The position numbers were made by a program, and so were the translations under genes. DNA of 17,000 nt, taken from Rhodopirellula sp. GTDB taxonomy: Bacteria > Planctomycetota > Planctomycetia > Pirellulales > Pirellulaceae. The stretch lies in the NCBI GenBank assembly GCA_002714565.1, contig PAXU01000119.1, forward strand, positions 1 through 17,000, given 5' to 3'. The notes under the pieces are model-generated. The model was not told where the DNA came from. It did not search any database and saw only the letters and a list, made by a program, of their open reading frames with translations. Positions 7,622-15,280 of this stretch are shown one piece after another. Within the stretch, counting starts at the first letter, position 1. Each line of letters opens with the position of its first letter.

Positions 7622-10600
7622 ATGGCTACAAAAAAAACAGACCTAAAAAATAAAGGGCGAACAACTAATTTTATACCTTACGACCCTAATACGGACGAAG
7701 AAAGAAGCCCCGCAAGTTCTTATTTACCACCCACACCAACACCCCCCCCGACACCCGTAAAAAAACCTATAGATGAAGCTAGTTATGAAGCGGAAAGAAA
7801 GGTAGAAACTGCAAAGCCTACGCCACCACCCGCCCCGCCTTATGACCAACCGCCTACATTTACCCCGCCGGAAAGATTAGACACGCCGGTAGAAACTTAT
7901 AGCCCCGATACCGCCGACCAACCCCCTAGCCTTAATGTTAGACAATACGAATATGCCAAAGAAGCAATGGGCGACCAACCGCCTAGCTTCTCTATACCTA
8001 CTCCCCCGCCCTTGCCTACTTTTGACGATACTAGCGAGCCAAGCGCCCAAGATATAGAAGATTTAAACAGGGCTAAACAAAGTTATAACGAACAAGCGGA
8101 AAAAATAGCCGACGAAACAAAAGATTTTAACAGGCTTATAGATGAACAAACTTTTAGAGTAGACGGCTTAAACGAAATAGCCGAAGAAATAGAAAAAGAA
8201 GTAGGTTTACCCCCTATAAATATTTCGGAAGTTAAAAGGCGCGAAGCGCAATTAATTGCCCAACAAAACGACCTAGACGATAGATATAATAAATTTGCTT
8301 TAAATCCTTACGGCGAAGTTAACGAACAAGGTTATTATATAGACGCCGAAAACATGATAGCCGAACAAGAATTAATAAATGAAGAAGAGGCAAGTATATT
8401 TCAAAAATATGAAAATTATAATGATTGGGTTAACGCTTCTAATCAACCCGATATTAAAAGATTAAGAAACCAATATGAATTAAAACTAAATGAATTAAAT
8501 AATTTAAACAATGTTATTTCTCAAAAAGGTTTTGAACTTAATCAAGACATAGAAAATTCAAGCCGGCTTTATGATGTTTTAGATATTAGAGAAAACGAAT
8601 TAAGCGCCTACACTAGAAACCTAGAAAGCCAATATGACCCCGTTAGGCGAAATTTGTTATACGGTGGCGAAATAGACCCTTATAACGAACTAAGCGGGGG
8701 CGAAGCGTTTATAGAAATTGAAAAACCTAAACAAATAGACGAGTTAGCTTTATCAGAAAAAGCAATAGAAGCCTTAAACCAATCGCCCAAAATGTCAGAA
8801 TTTTATTATGACCCCGACCCTAATAAGGGGGGTTTTGAAGCGTGGCAACTTAACCAAGAAACGGGAAGATATGAAAAATTTATTCCAAGTGTAACCGAAG
8901 CCGAAGAAAGATTTATAGAACAACAGGCGCAAAGCAGACCATTAACAGGAGTTCCCGCCCAAGATACTACCGATTTTTTAGAAGTTCAAAAAACAGACTT
9001 TGAACCTGATACGTTTTTTTCAAGAAACCCTATCAAGATAACTACAGGGGATATTTTTAACCCTTTGAATATGACCCCGTTAAGCGAAGATAATAAAGAC
9101 TTATTATATGAAAAAATTAATAATGTTGAAGATAAAGCCCTAGAGTGGCTAGACAAAAATATAGGGGAAAAAGAAATAGGCGGTATTCTTCAAGATTCTA
9201 TTTATAACGTAACCAAAGAAGGGAATAAGGCGCTTTATAGCGCCGGTAGAATATTAAGGGGCGAACAAGATATAGAAAACTTTATAGCCGATGTTAAGAA
9301 AGCCCGAACCGAAGCCGAAAGAATTAAGGCTTTAGGCGATTGGGGCGAATCAGCATTTAGCCCCCAAGCCGGTACAGTTATCGAGTTTTTAGACATTCCA
9401 TATTATTACAACCAAATAAAAAAACTTGATGATATAGTTTTAGTTAATTTTGACGGGGATAAAACCACCGACATAACAGATATAGACGATTACCTTTTAG
9501 CTTTTGGAACACTTGGGGGATTAACTTTGAAGGATAGGGGTATAAGAACCCCCGACATAGGTTATATAGACGACCTATTAGAATTACAGGGGCGCGTATT
9601 AACTAAATATATAGGGCAATCCCCCGAAACATATAGAACCGCCGATTTTTGGTTAAGTAGTCCTTTAGCAGAATTACCAAAACACGACCCCATTAAAGCA
9701 TTAAGGCGCGAAGATGACTTTATAGACCGCGCCGTTTTTGGCGATGTTCTATTTCCTAGCGCCGAAACGGGTAGGGTTTTAGAAAGATTTGAAGATGAAA
9801 ACGGCAACCCGCCGGAAGATTTTTCTTGGGGGTTAAAAAAAGCGGATAATTGGCTAGGTTTTGAAGTAGACGAAGAAGCAATTAAAAGCGAAAGGTATAA
9901 AGAGTTATTACCATATTTACAAGCCCGCGCCGAAGATGATTATATAAGACCCTTAGATTTAATATTTACAGTTGCGGAAGTTGCAACGTCATACCCAACC
10001 GCGCGATTTGCGGGAACGTTGGCAGTTAGACCGCTAAAAAAGGGTTATAAGTTTGTATCAAAAAAAGTATTTCCATATTTAGAAGATAAAGGATTTACGA
10101 GAAATATTTTAAACAATGGAATTACCCCCGCCCAAGTAAAATATTTAAAATCTCCCCCCGACGAAAAATTAACGGGCGACCAATTAGCGATGAAAAAATT
10201 AATGAATATTGAAGAAGCTAACATTAAAATAGACAAGCTAAAAGATAGGCAAATAATAACAGGGGATACTTTACAACTATTAGAACTTCCAACAAAAGTA
10301 AAAACCGGAAACTTAAAAAATTGGTTGGGGCTTAATTTAGTACCAAAAAAATACTATGAAAGAACATTTAATAACATACAAAACAAATTAGACGAATATA
10401 ATAATTTTGTAAATAAAAACAGTTTAGAAGGGCAATTATCCGAACTAAATAACAAAAGTTTATTAAGCCCCCAAGACATAGAAAGAAGGGATTATATACT
10501 ATTCCTTCAAGACCTAGAAATAGACAAAAAATATATTGATGAAGCGGTAAAAAAGAAAGAAACGCCCCAAGCTAAGAAATTAAGAAAACAAACCGAAATA

Positions 10601-12076
10601 TTAGCCCAAAATAAAAAATATCACGATGTAGCTAGCACAATTATAGCGGGTACTAACCCAACGCCTAACGCCGTTGATTTAAAAAGTCAATTTATGGTGG
10701 ATATTAGCGCCCGCCCCATGTCTTTTTTTAAATTACCGAATGATTACGACCCAAAAAATAAATATTTTAACCAAGAAAATATAAACTTAGCCACTTCAAG
10801 AATTAATGAAATATTTGATGATAAAAGTTTATCGTTAGGCGAACAAGCCAATAACCTAAACCTTATGTATGAAGATTTAATAAAACTTAACCCCGACTTA
10901 CCCCGCGAGTTAGAATTAGATAGTTTTTATCAAAAATTTAAAGCCCATAAAAAAAACGATATGGACGCCTTAACCTTTGAAGATATAAAAATAGGGTGGC
11001 AAACTAGACTAAAAAATAAACAGTTAGCCCAAAAAAGAAATCTTGATACCTATAGAAATTCTAATAAAAAATTTAGTCCAGAATTAAAAAACGCTTTAGA
11101 TAATCTAAGCGATTTTTATACACAATCACTTTTAAGAATACGACGCACGCCTTTAGGAAAAATAAAAGACCCCGACCGGTCTACTATTAAAGCAGAACAA
11201 GCATTAATAGGGGAAAAAATTACTTTGCCTAAGAGTTTTATTGACGGCGAAAAAATTAGGTTGAATAAAAGAAAGGTTACGGACGGTTCACAATTTGAAG
11301 AAGAAGCAATAGGGAAAAAGCTAGACCAAGACCCACCAAAAAAACAAAAAGAAGAAACCCCGCCCGCCCAAAAATCTATCGATTCTTCTAATATGTTGGA
11401 AGCGCCTAAATTACCCCCTTTTGACGTGCCACCAACTAACGTACCGGACACAATTAAAACGAACGAACCCGAAAGACTACGCGACCACGAAAGACTAAGA
11501 GAACCGGACACTAAAAAATTAAGAGAACCGGACGCCGGAAAGGCTAAAAAAGTCCGTGAGCCGGATTCTAAAAAGCAATCAACCAAAGAGCCGGATTCAA
11601 AAAAAATGAAAGAAGCGGACACAACTAAAAGAAAAAAAGCGAAAGACCCTAAGAAATTAAGAGAACCGGAAAAAATAAAAGAGCCGGACGCTAAGAAAAA
11701 GAAAAAAAAGCGAATAAAAAATAAAGACGCTTCAATACCGCCGACCGGCGAAGTAGACCAAGACGCCCCAAGTAAACAAATTAAAAAAGATTTCCCCGCG
11801 CTTATTCAATGGAAAGACGGCGACAAATATTATACATACAACCTTAATACTAACGAAACCAAAGAAAGGGAGTTCCCTATCCTTGGCGGGGTTAAGGCGG
11901 GCGACACGCCGGAAAAATCAGTTAAGATTATTAAGCGGTCATCAACTAGACCTAAATTTTTTAAAAAGAAAATAGGGAATTTATCTTTACAAATAAAAAG
12001 CCCGACCGTAGTAACTGTTAAAAAATTAGAAAATAATTTATATAATAAAACAAAACCTATTAATTTTAGGAATTAA
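7622..12076 (+). CDS. 1484-residue multi-part structural protein with coiled coils and basic repeats
   Basis: ATG 7622 follows AGGGGG (7606-7611). No catalytic motif was found. The first 145 residues are Pro-rich and disordered, with PTPTPPPTP and three DQPP[ST] motifs. Residues about 145-340 are charged helices and coiled coils. A run at 608-622 (VNFDGDKTTDITDID) matches a dockerin/EF-hand calcium loop, with N609, D611, D613, D617 and D620. The segment near 780-810 is mildly hydrophobic. About 850-1190 is helical and Lys-rich. Residues about 1280-1360 are a very basic REPDxKK repeat, followed by a compact 100-residue beta-type tail (IQWKDGDKYYTYNLNTNE). There is no signal peptide. Size and layout suggest an internal virion, tether or tape-measure-like protein. 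It is the largest gene here and its function is unknown. Confidence 0.8.
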   Translation: MATKKTDLKNKGRTTNFIPYDPNTDEERSPASSYLPPTPTPPPTPVKKPIDEASYEAERKVETAKPTPPPAPPYDQPPTFTPPERLDTPVETYSPDTADQPPSLNVRQYEYAKEAMGDQPPSFSIPTPPPLPTFDDTSEPSAQDIEDLNRAKQSYNEQAEKIADETKDFNRLIDEQTFRVDGLNEIAEEIEKEVGLPPINISEVKRREAQLIAQQNDLDDRYNKFALNPYGEVNEQGYYIDAENMIAEQELINEEEASIFQKYENYNDWVNASNQPDIKRLRNQYELKLNELNNLNNVISQKGFELNQDIENSSRLYDVLDIRENELSAYTRNLESQYDPVRRNLLYGGEIDPYNELSGGEAFIEIEKPKQIDELALSEKAIEALNQSPKMSEFYYDPDPNKGGFEAWQLNQETGRYEKFIPSVTEAEERFIEQQAQSRPLTGVPAQDTTDFLEVQKTDFEPDTFFSRNPIKITTGDIFNPLNMTPLSEDNKDLLYEKINNVEDKALEWLDKNIGEKEIGGILQDSIYNVTKEGNKALYSAGRILRGEQDIENFIADVKKARTEAERIKALGDWGESAFSPQAGTVIEFLDIPYYYNQIKKLDDIVLVNFDGDKTTDITDIDDYLLAFGTLGGLTLKDRGIRTPDIGYIDDLLELQGRVLTKYIGQSPETYRTADFWLSSPLAELPKHDPIKALRREDDFIDRAVFGDVLFPSAETGRVLERFEDENGNPPEDFSWGLKKADNWLGFEVDEEAIKSERYKELLPYLQARAEDDYIRPLDLIFTVAEVATSYPTARFAGTLAVRPLKKGYKFVSKKVFPYLEDKGFTRNILNNGITPAQVKYLKSPPDEKLTGDQLAMKKLMNIEEANIKIDKLKDRQIITGDTLQLLELPTKVKTGNLKNWLGLNLVPKKYYERTFNNIQNKLDEYNNFVNKNSLEGQLSELNNKSLLSPQDIERRDYILFLQDLEIDKKYIDEAVKKKETPQAKKLRKQTEILAQNKKYHDVASTIIAGTNPTPNAVDLKSQFMVDISARPMSFFKLPNDYDPKNKYFNQENINLATSRINEIFDDKSLSLGEQANNLNLMYEDLIKLNPDLPRELELDSFYQKFKAHKKNDMDALTFEDIKIGWQTRLKNKQLAQKRNLDTYRNSNKKFSPELKNALDNLSDFYTQSLLRIRRTPLGKIKDPDRSTIKAEQALIGEKITLPKSFIDGEKIRLNKRKVTDGSQFEEEAIGKKLDQDPPKKQKEETPPAQKSIDSSNMLEAPKLPPFDVPPTNVPDTIKTNEPERLRDHERLREPDTKKLREPDAGKAKKVREPDSKKQSTKEPDSKKMKEADTTKRKKAKDPKKLREPEKIKEPDAKKKKKKRIKNKDASIPPTGEVDQDAPSKQIKKDFPALIQWKDGDKYYTYNLNTNETKEREFPILGGVKAGDTPEKSVKIIKRSSTRPKFFKKKIGNLSLQIKSPTVVTVKKLENNLYNKTKPINFRN
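11460..11705 (+). repeat. REPD-x-KK basic repeat region in the 1484-residue protein
   Basis: The reading frame here encodes repeated short units built on R/K-E-P-D-[STA]-K-K (for example LREPDTKK, VREPDSKK, TKEPDSKK, IKEPDAKK). At DNA level the core GAACCGGAC or GAGCCGGA recurs. Spacing is irregular (about 7-13 residues) and units diverge. The result is a long, strongly basic and probably disordered arm suited to binding nucleic acid or a charged surface. Confidence 0.75.
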
Positions 12077-12082
12077 ATATTT

Positions 12083-12175
12083 ATGAACACTAGCGAACAA
12101 TCCGAAATATTAATAAGCCTATTAGTTATAGGGGCTACTCTTTTTTATCATTTACAGGGTTCTTTATTTTCTTAA
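12083..12175 (+). CDS. 30-residue single-helix membrane protein, last gene of the operon
   Basis: ATG 12083 is seven bases past the previous stop with AGGAAT (12067-12072) upstream, ending at TAA 12173-12175. The product starts polar and acidic (MNTSEQSE) and continues as one hydrophobic helix (ILISLLVIGATLFYHL), ending in a short polar tail. The Shine-Dalgarno spacing and the pattern of other tiny membrane genes in this operon support it. It is short enough that expression should be verified. It could also be a small holin-like or anchor peptide. Confidence 0.55.
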   Translation: MNTSEQSEILISLLVIGATLFYHLQGSLFS

Positions 12176-12190
12176 GGTCTTTGTAGACTT

Positions 12191-12223
12191 CCGCAGATAT
12201 CCGCAGATATCCGCAGATTTCCG
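12191..12223. repeat. Three tandem 10-bp iterons, CCGCAGATAT
   Basis: CCGCAGATAT occurs exactly at 12191-12200 and 12201-12210. CCGCAGATTT follows at 12211-12220, and CCG begins a partial fourth unit. The 10-bp period places each unit on the same DNA face. It sits 16 bases past the last gene of the operon and outside any reading frame. This is the form expected of a replication-initiator or repressor binding array; the binding protein is unknown. Confidence 0.85.
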
Positions 12224-12285
12224 AAAAATCTATTCTATACAAGGCGTTTTAAGACCCTTTGATTAACCCCGTTGGTGTAATCCCC

Positions 12286-12305
12286 TATCTTTTTATAAAA
12301 AGATA
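12286..12305. promoter_or_regulatory. Perfect 20-bp AT-rich palindrome
   Basis: The sequence centred on TTTTTATAAAAA is its own reverse complement over all 20 bases. It lies about 65 bases beyond the CCGCAGATAT iterons. It may be a dimeric protein-binding site, an unwinding element or a resolution site. Long A/T palindromes occur by chance more easily in AT-rich DNA, but 20 perfect bases is long. Confidence 0.6.
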
Positions 12306-12476
12306 TCTCTAATAAACGGCATAACCCCCTAGCGCTAAAAAACTTGAATAGTTTATAATATCCTTGACGGTTAAATGAAATAGTTTGAAATATTGTTAAT
12401 CGTTTAAGGGTGTTGAACGCTTAATTTAAGTTTAGCTAGTTTTCTTAAAAGAGCGCCACCAACAAACTAGCCCGAC

Positions 12477-12510
12477 AAAAAAAACCCCCTAGCCCGACGG
12501 GGCTAGGGGG
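12477..12510 (-). terminator. Strong intrinsic terminator of the helicase gene
   Basis: Arms CCCCCTAGCCC (12485-12495) and GGGCTAGGGGG (12500-12510) pair perfectly over 11 bp around a GACG loop. Read on the minus strand, the stem is followed at once by eight T (12484-12477). It starts about 23 bases after the stop of the minus-strand helicase gene. This hairpin-plus-U-tract form is typical of bacteria and is one reason to assign a bacterial host. Confidence 0.92.
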
Positions 12511-12532
12511 CATAAAGCCCGAACAACTTTTT

Positions 12533-13777
12533 TTATAGTTCTAAATCTCTTATTAATCCTTCGCTTATTTCAGCGTTAGAAACTTCGCTAGTGGCTAATC
12601 GGTATAGTGGTCTAGTACCGCGCCCACTATTCTTTACTAATACTTTTTCTATCATGCCCCGCCTAGTCAAAGTGTCTATAGCGCCGGTTTGTTTCTTAGC
12701 TATATATCTAGCCAAGTTTCCGAATCCCCTATTTCTCATTTCTTGAACTATTGTATTTTTTTGGTTCTTGCTACTCCGCCAATCACCTAATAATATACCC
12801 TTTGAACCGGCTAAGGTAATTATATCTAAAACAGTTTGCGCGGTCTGAATGTTCACGTTTTTTACTTTCTTCTTAGCGCCCTTAATGTGTTCTTCCATAG
12901 TTACATTAGAATCGTATAAGTCGGGGTTATATTCTAGCCCAAATATTGCCTTTTTCCCCAAGCTATTTTTATCAAAAGCTAATATATTTTCTTTTACATC
13001 GGTAGGCACGTTATTAGCTTTTTCAACCTGTATGAATGATACTCTTTCATCTTCTAGGTTATTAGCCATTCTAACTACACTTCTAACGCTATCCTTTACT
13101 TCGGTAGTTCCTTGAACTTTACCCATTTTATTTAAGTGCCATATACCAATAAAAGTTAAATCAAATTCTTTCAAATCTTGGCTTAGTTCTTCCATTACCG
13201 CCCTTAGTTTATGCTGACTAGCGTAAGCATTTCCAAGATAAGATTTTAGCGGGTCAAATAAAACAACCTTATCGCCAAAGTCGGCTATTTGTTTCATAAA
13301 TGAACGCCTAGTATTTCGGTCAGCAAATCCCTTATCTTTCCCCAACATTTCAACCGGTGGGGTTATGTGTGTAATTAAGTGTTTGTTGAAAGCGGTTTTA
13401 TTTACTACTTGGCTTTCTTCTTCACTTCCAAATTCTAACGAACTTACTACAGGTTCTTTATCAACATCAGAACAAGCACAATTATTATTACTTGGGCATT
13501 TTCCGAATAGTTGGGTAAGTCTTTTAGTAAATTCTTTAGGGTCAGTTTCCGAAGATACCATAACAGTTTTAGAACCGGCTTTTAAGCCCGCGTCCATTTT
13601 GTTAGGCATGGTTATACCGTTAGATAACCGCCCTAATACGTCTAAGGCGAAATATGTCTTACCTACTCCACCGTTAGCCACCAATATAGTACATTCGTTT
13701 TTAGGTACGAACGGATACCATATAAAAGGGTTCTTATCTTCCTTCACTTCGCTTATGTCTGTAAATTGTAATTTCAT
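12533..13777 (-). CDS. RepA-like hexameric replicative helicase (AAA_25/RecA fold) with winged helix
   Basis: Start ATG 13777 chosen over the upstream TTG 13792 because GAAAGGAC lies just before it. The 414-residue product has Walker A ANGGVGKT (34-41), SSETD (75-79), Walker B VVLFDPL (171-177), a RepA-type GIWHLNK segment (211-217) and GTTEVKDSVRSVVRM (223-237). These are hallmarks of the RSF1010 RepA-like RecA-fold ATPase family, which unwinds plasmid and phage DNA. Residues about 320-400 look like a winged-helix domain, possibly for origin binding. A Cys cluster (CPSNNNCAC, 94-102) is an unusual insert. It is transcribed alone from the inverted-repeat promoter and ends at the terminator. 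It is probably the main replication protein of the element; no polymerase or primase is visible. Confidence 0.88.
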   Translation of the reverse strand: MKLQFTDISEVKEDKNPFIWYPFVPKNECTILVANGGVGKTYFALDVLGRLSNGITMPNKMDAGLKAGSKTVMVSSETDPKEFTKRLTQLFGKCPSNNNCACSDVDKEPVVSSLEFGSEEESQVVNKTAFNKHLITHITPPVEMLGKDKGFADRNTRRSFMKQIADFGDKVVLFDPLKSYLGNAYASQHKLRAVMEELSQDLKEFDLTFIGIWHLNKMGKVQGTTEVKDSVRSVVRMANNLEDERVSFIQVEKANNVPTDVKENILAFDKNSLGKKAIFGLEYNPDLYDSNVTMEEHIKGAKKKVKNVNIQTAQTVLDIITLAGSKGILLGDWRSSKNQKNTIVQEMRNRGFGNLARYIAKKQTGAIDTLTRRGMIEKVLVKNSGRGTRPLYRLATSEVSNAEISEGLIRDLEL

Positions 13778-13780
13778 TGT

Positions 13781-13898
13781 TAGTCCTTTCAAAAACTATT
13801 TATAATTTATAATTAATACCTTATACCTGTTTTTATTAGTTGTAAATAGTTTTTATTAGTTTTTATTACTTTTATACTTATATTGATACGTATTATCA
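13781..13898 (-). repeat. Inverted promoter/operator repeat, copy A (drives helicase gene)
   Basis: The reverse complement of this 118-base block matches 15871-15980 with three substitutions, one 7-base indel (a repeated ATAAATT) and one extra T. It runs from the TGATA-n5-TATCA palindrome (13884-13898) through four 10-bp-phased ACTAATAAAA-type units to the GAAAGGACTA ribosome-binding site. It carries the complete 5' regulatory region of the helicase gene. A TTTACA -35-like hexamer lies in the array; the -10 is unclear. Confidence 0.92.
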
Positions 13899-14216
13899 TA
13901 AAGAAAAAAGTACCAAAAAAGAAAATCAAGAATTAATAATTGCTTCGCTTCGCGAATCTTTACGAATATTAAGAATGAGAAAAAAAAGCAGAAAAGATAT
14001 AAAAAAACGGATTGACTTGGTTTTTATTTTTGTGAGATGATTTCAGTATCAACTTTTTTTTTACCGTTTTTTTTTGTTCCAACAACTAGGGGCGACCGAT
14101 TCGGAAGTCTTTGAAACTAATAATACAAAAGCTAAAATTTTTAAAGCCTAGATTGTTAATCATGCTTTACCACCGAACAAACATTAGATATTTGTTCAAT
14201 GGTAAAGACCGAACAA
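13899..14216. other. Non-coding AT-rich region beside the helicase promoter
   Basis: No supportable gene was found. It contains a TTCGCTTCGCGAA patch near 13945, a distant inverted pair AAAAAAACGG (14001-14010) and CCGTTTTTTT (14064-14073), and two T9 runs (14054-14062 and 14067-14075). The TTGACT at about 14013 resembles a -35 box but lacks a convincing -10. AT-rich, structured and next to iterons and the rep gene, it is a reasonable second candidate for an origin. Confidence 0.5.
14165..14207 (-). terminator. Hairpin after the minus-strand early operon
   Basis: CTTTACCA (14165-14172) pairs with TGGTAAAG (14200-14207), and inside it GAACAAA (14175-14181) pairs with TTTGTTC (14191-14197), with one 2x2 mismatch. 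It begins ten bases after the last stop codon of the minus-strand operon. There is no U-tract, so it may stabilise the mRNA end rather than terminate. Confidence 0.45.
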
Positions 14217-14447
14217 TTAATTTTTGTTTTCTAAACTTTCTTTAAATGTTTTATCAGAAAATAATTTATCCCAATAAATATTTAATTCCTTACCTTTGTA
14301 ATAATTTAGCTTTCCAAATTTAATTACTTTTATGTTTTCAGATTTCACAATATCACTTAATTTACTTTCCGAAAGCCCCCATTTTTCAAGAACTTCTTTT
14401 TTAGTGTAATGTTCCTTATCTGATAATCTTTTATACCAAAGTTTCAT
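14217..14447 (-). CDS. Small MerR/excisionase-type helix-turn-helix protein
   Basis: The 76-residue product has a pattern typical of excisionase-like (HTH_17) DNA-binding folds: YTKKEVLEKWGLSESKL (helix-turn-helix, about 14-30) followed by a short wing (VIKFGKLNYYKGKEL, about 41-55). ATG 14447 follows AAGGGA and overlaps the previous gene by 17 bases, so it is the last gene of the minus operon. It could regulate the repeated promoters or act in recombination; no recombinase gene is in the window. Base composition is very AT-rich and nearly free of CpG, unlike the helicase gene next door. Confidence 0.75.
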   Translation of the reverse strand: MKLWYKRLSDKEHYTKKEVLEKWGLSESKLSDIVKSENIKVIKFGKLNYYKGKELNIYWDKLFSDKTFKESLENKN

Positions 14448-14874
14448 ATTTTCCCTTCATAGTTAAAACTATCTTTTTATTATTAGTTTTTTTTCTTAAG
14501 TATTCGACATATATACCTAAATTATGTTTTTCAATATGTTTATTAAAATTAGTTGTTATTTCTAAAAGTTGATTTTTAGACAAATTTAATTCTTTCCTAA
14601 ATAATTCTTTCTCAGTAAAAATATTATATTTATTACTGAATAATAATTTTATGTAACTTACCAATTCTTTTAAACTTATTTTAATTTCCACGTGGTCATT
14701 AACAAGTTCTAAAGTAGTTGATTTATAACCGTTATGACTTGAACCTAATTCTTTTTTCATAATGTATAAACCTAGTTCTTTTGATAAGATAAAATCTTTA
14801 TTCTTATTTTTAGAATCTGGAATTTTATAACCTTTAATAATTTTATTGAGTTCCTTTTTAATCTTTCTTTCCAT
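14431..14874 (-). CDS. 147-residue Lys-rich protein, possibly winged-helix
   Basis: No confident family. ATG 14874 starts just after the upstream stop (14876). The sequence is basic and Lys/Asn/Leu-rich with alternating helices and strands. A segment at about 95-140 (FRKELNLSKNQLLEI, then VEYLRKKTNNKKIVLTM) has the spacing of a winged helix: two helices, then a beta hairpin. A replication-initiator or repressor role would fit the neighbouring helix-turn-helix gene and the iterons, but is inferred. Like its neighbour it is extremely AT-rich, with few CpG. Confidence 0.72.
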   Translation of the reverse strand: MERKIKKELNKIIKGYKIPDSKNKNKDFILSKELGLYIMKKELGSSHNGYKSTTLELVNDHVEIKISLKELVSYIKLLFSNKYNIFTEKELFRKELNLSKNQLLEITTNFNKHIEKHNLGIYVEYLRKKTNNKKIVLTMKGKYETLV

Positions 14875-14875
14875 T

Positions 14876-15049
14876 TTAAAAACTTGCTTGATTTTCTTCT
14901 TTTTCTATTTCCTTAAATCCATCATTTATTAAACCCTTTAAAGAAATAATAACTTTTTTTTGAACTTCAATTAATGTTTGTAATGAAGCTATACTTTCGT
15001 CTTTATCTCTTATGATGTTTTCTAAATGGTTATAATCCTGCATGGTCAT
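14876..15049 (-). CDS. 57-residue coiled-coil protein
   Basis: This short gene starts at ATG 15049 with a GGGAA-type site upstream; a second ATG at 15043 is an alternative. It overlaps the previous gene by 20 bases and stops one base before the next start. The product is acidic to neutral and helical with heptad-like Ile/Leu spacing (LENIIRDKDESIASLQTLI) and ends in a Glu/Lys-rich stretch. No family recognised. Tight packing in the operon supports it as real. Confidence 0.6.
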   Translation of the reverse strand: MTMQDYNHLENIIRDKDESIASLQTLIEVQKKVIISLKGLINDGFKEIEKEENQASF

Positions 15050-15278
15050 TTTTTCCCGTCCTTTTTTCCGGATAAATCCGAACTTCTTTTTTTAATTTAT
15101 TATTATGATAAATTCTAGTTATCATAGTTCCGCGCTTATTAGTGTAGATTACTCTATCAATATTAGTAATCTTATTTAATTGATAGAGTAAACTTTTAAG
15201 GCTTCTACCTTTCATAATTATAGAACCTTTATTAGGTTCTTTTGTATAAACTTTAAAAACTATATCGGGGCTTCTCAA
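15030..15278 (-). CDS. 82-residue basic protein of unknown function
   Basis: Start TTG 15278 chosen for GGGGG (15285-15289) directly upstream and because it abuts the previous stop. The product is basic, with beta-type segments (DRVIYTNKRGTMITRIYH) ending in a Lys-rich tail. It has no membrane segment or Cys and no recognised family. It is the third gene of the minus operon. Small phage early proteins with this look are often regulators or host-takeover factors, but nothing specific can be claimed. Confidence 0.65.
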   Translation of the reverse strand: MRSPDIVFKVYTKEPNKGSIIMKGRSLKSLLYQLNKITNIDRVIYTNKRGTMITRIYHNNKLKKEVRIYPEKRTGKNDHAGL

Positions 15279-15280
15279 TT

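Larger units (their letters stand above)
12176..12532. other. Non-coding convergent region with iterons, palindrome and terminator
   Basis: This 357-base gap separates the ends of the plus-strand operon and the minus-strand helicase gene. It holds three exact 10-bp direct repeats, a 20-bp palindrome and a strong terminator facing the helicase gene. No convincing gene was found. For the plus operon, the best terminator candidate is the small GGGC-ATAAA-GCCC hairpin (12508-12520) followed by T7 (12528-12534). Iterons next to a rep gene make it a candidate origin or copy-control region. Confidence 0.6.

Noticed and set aside
11116..11622. 168-codon minus-strand frame rich in Ser/Gly/Phe
   Set aside because: Antisense of the REPD repeat; its apparent repeats are reverse translations of the basic arm.
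12849..13805. Plus-strand open frames opposite the helicase gene
   Set aside because: The minus strand carries clear Walker motifs, a ribosome site and a terminator; the plus frames have none.
13975..14040. 21-codon plus-strand frame starting MRKKSRKDIKKR
   Set aside because: No Shine-Dalgarno, very short, and in an AT-rich region where such frames arise by chance.
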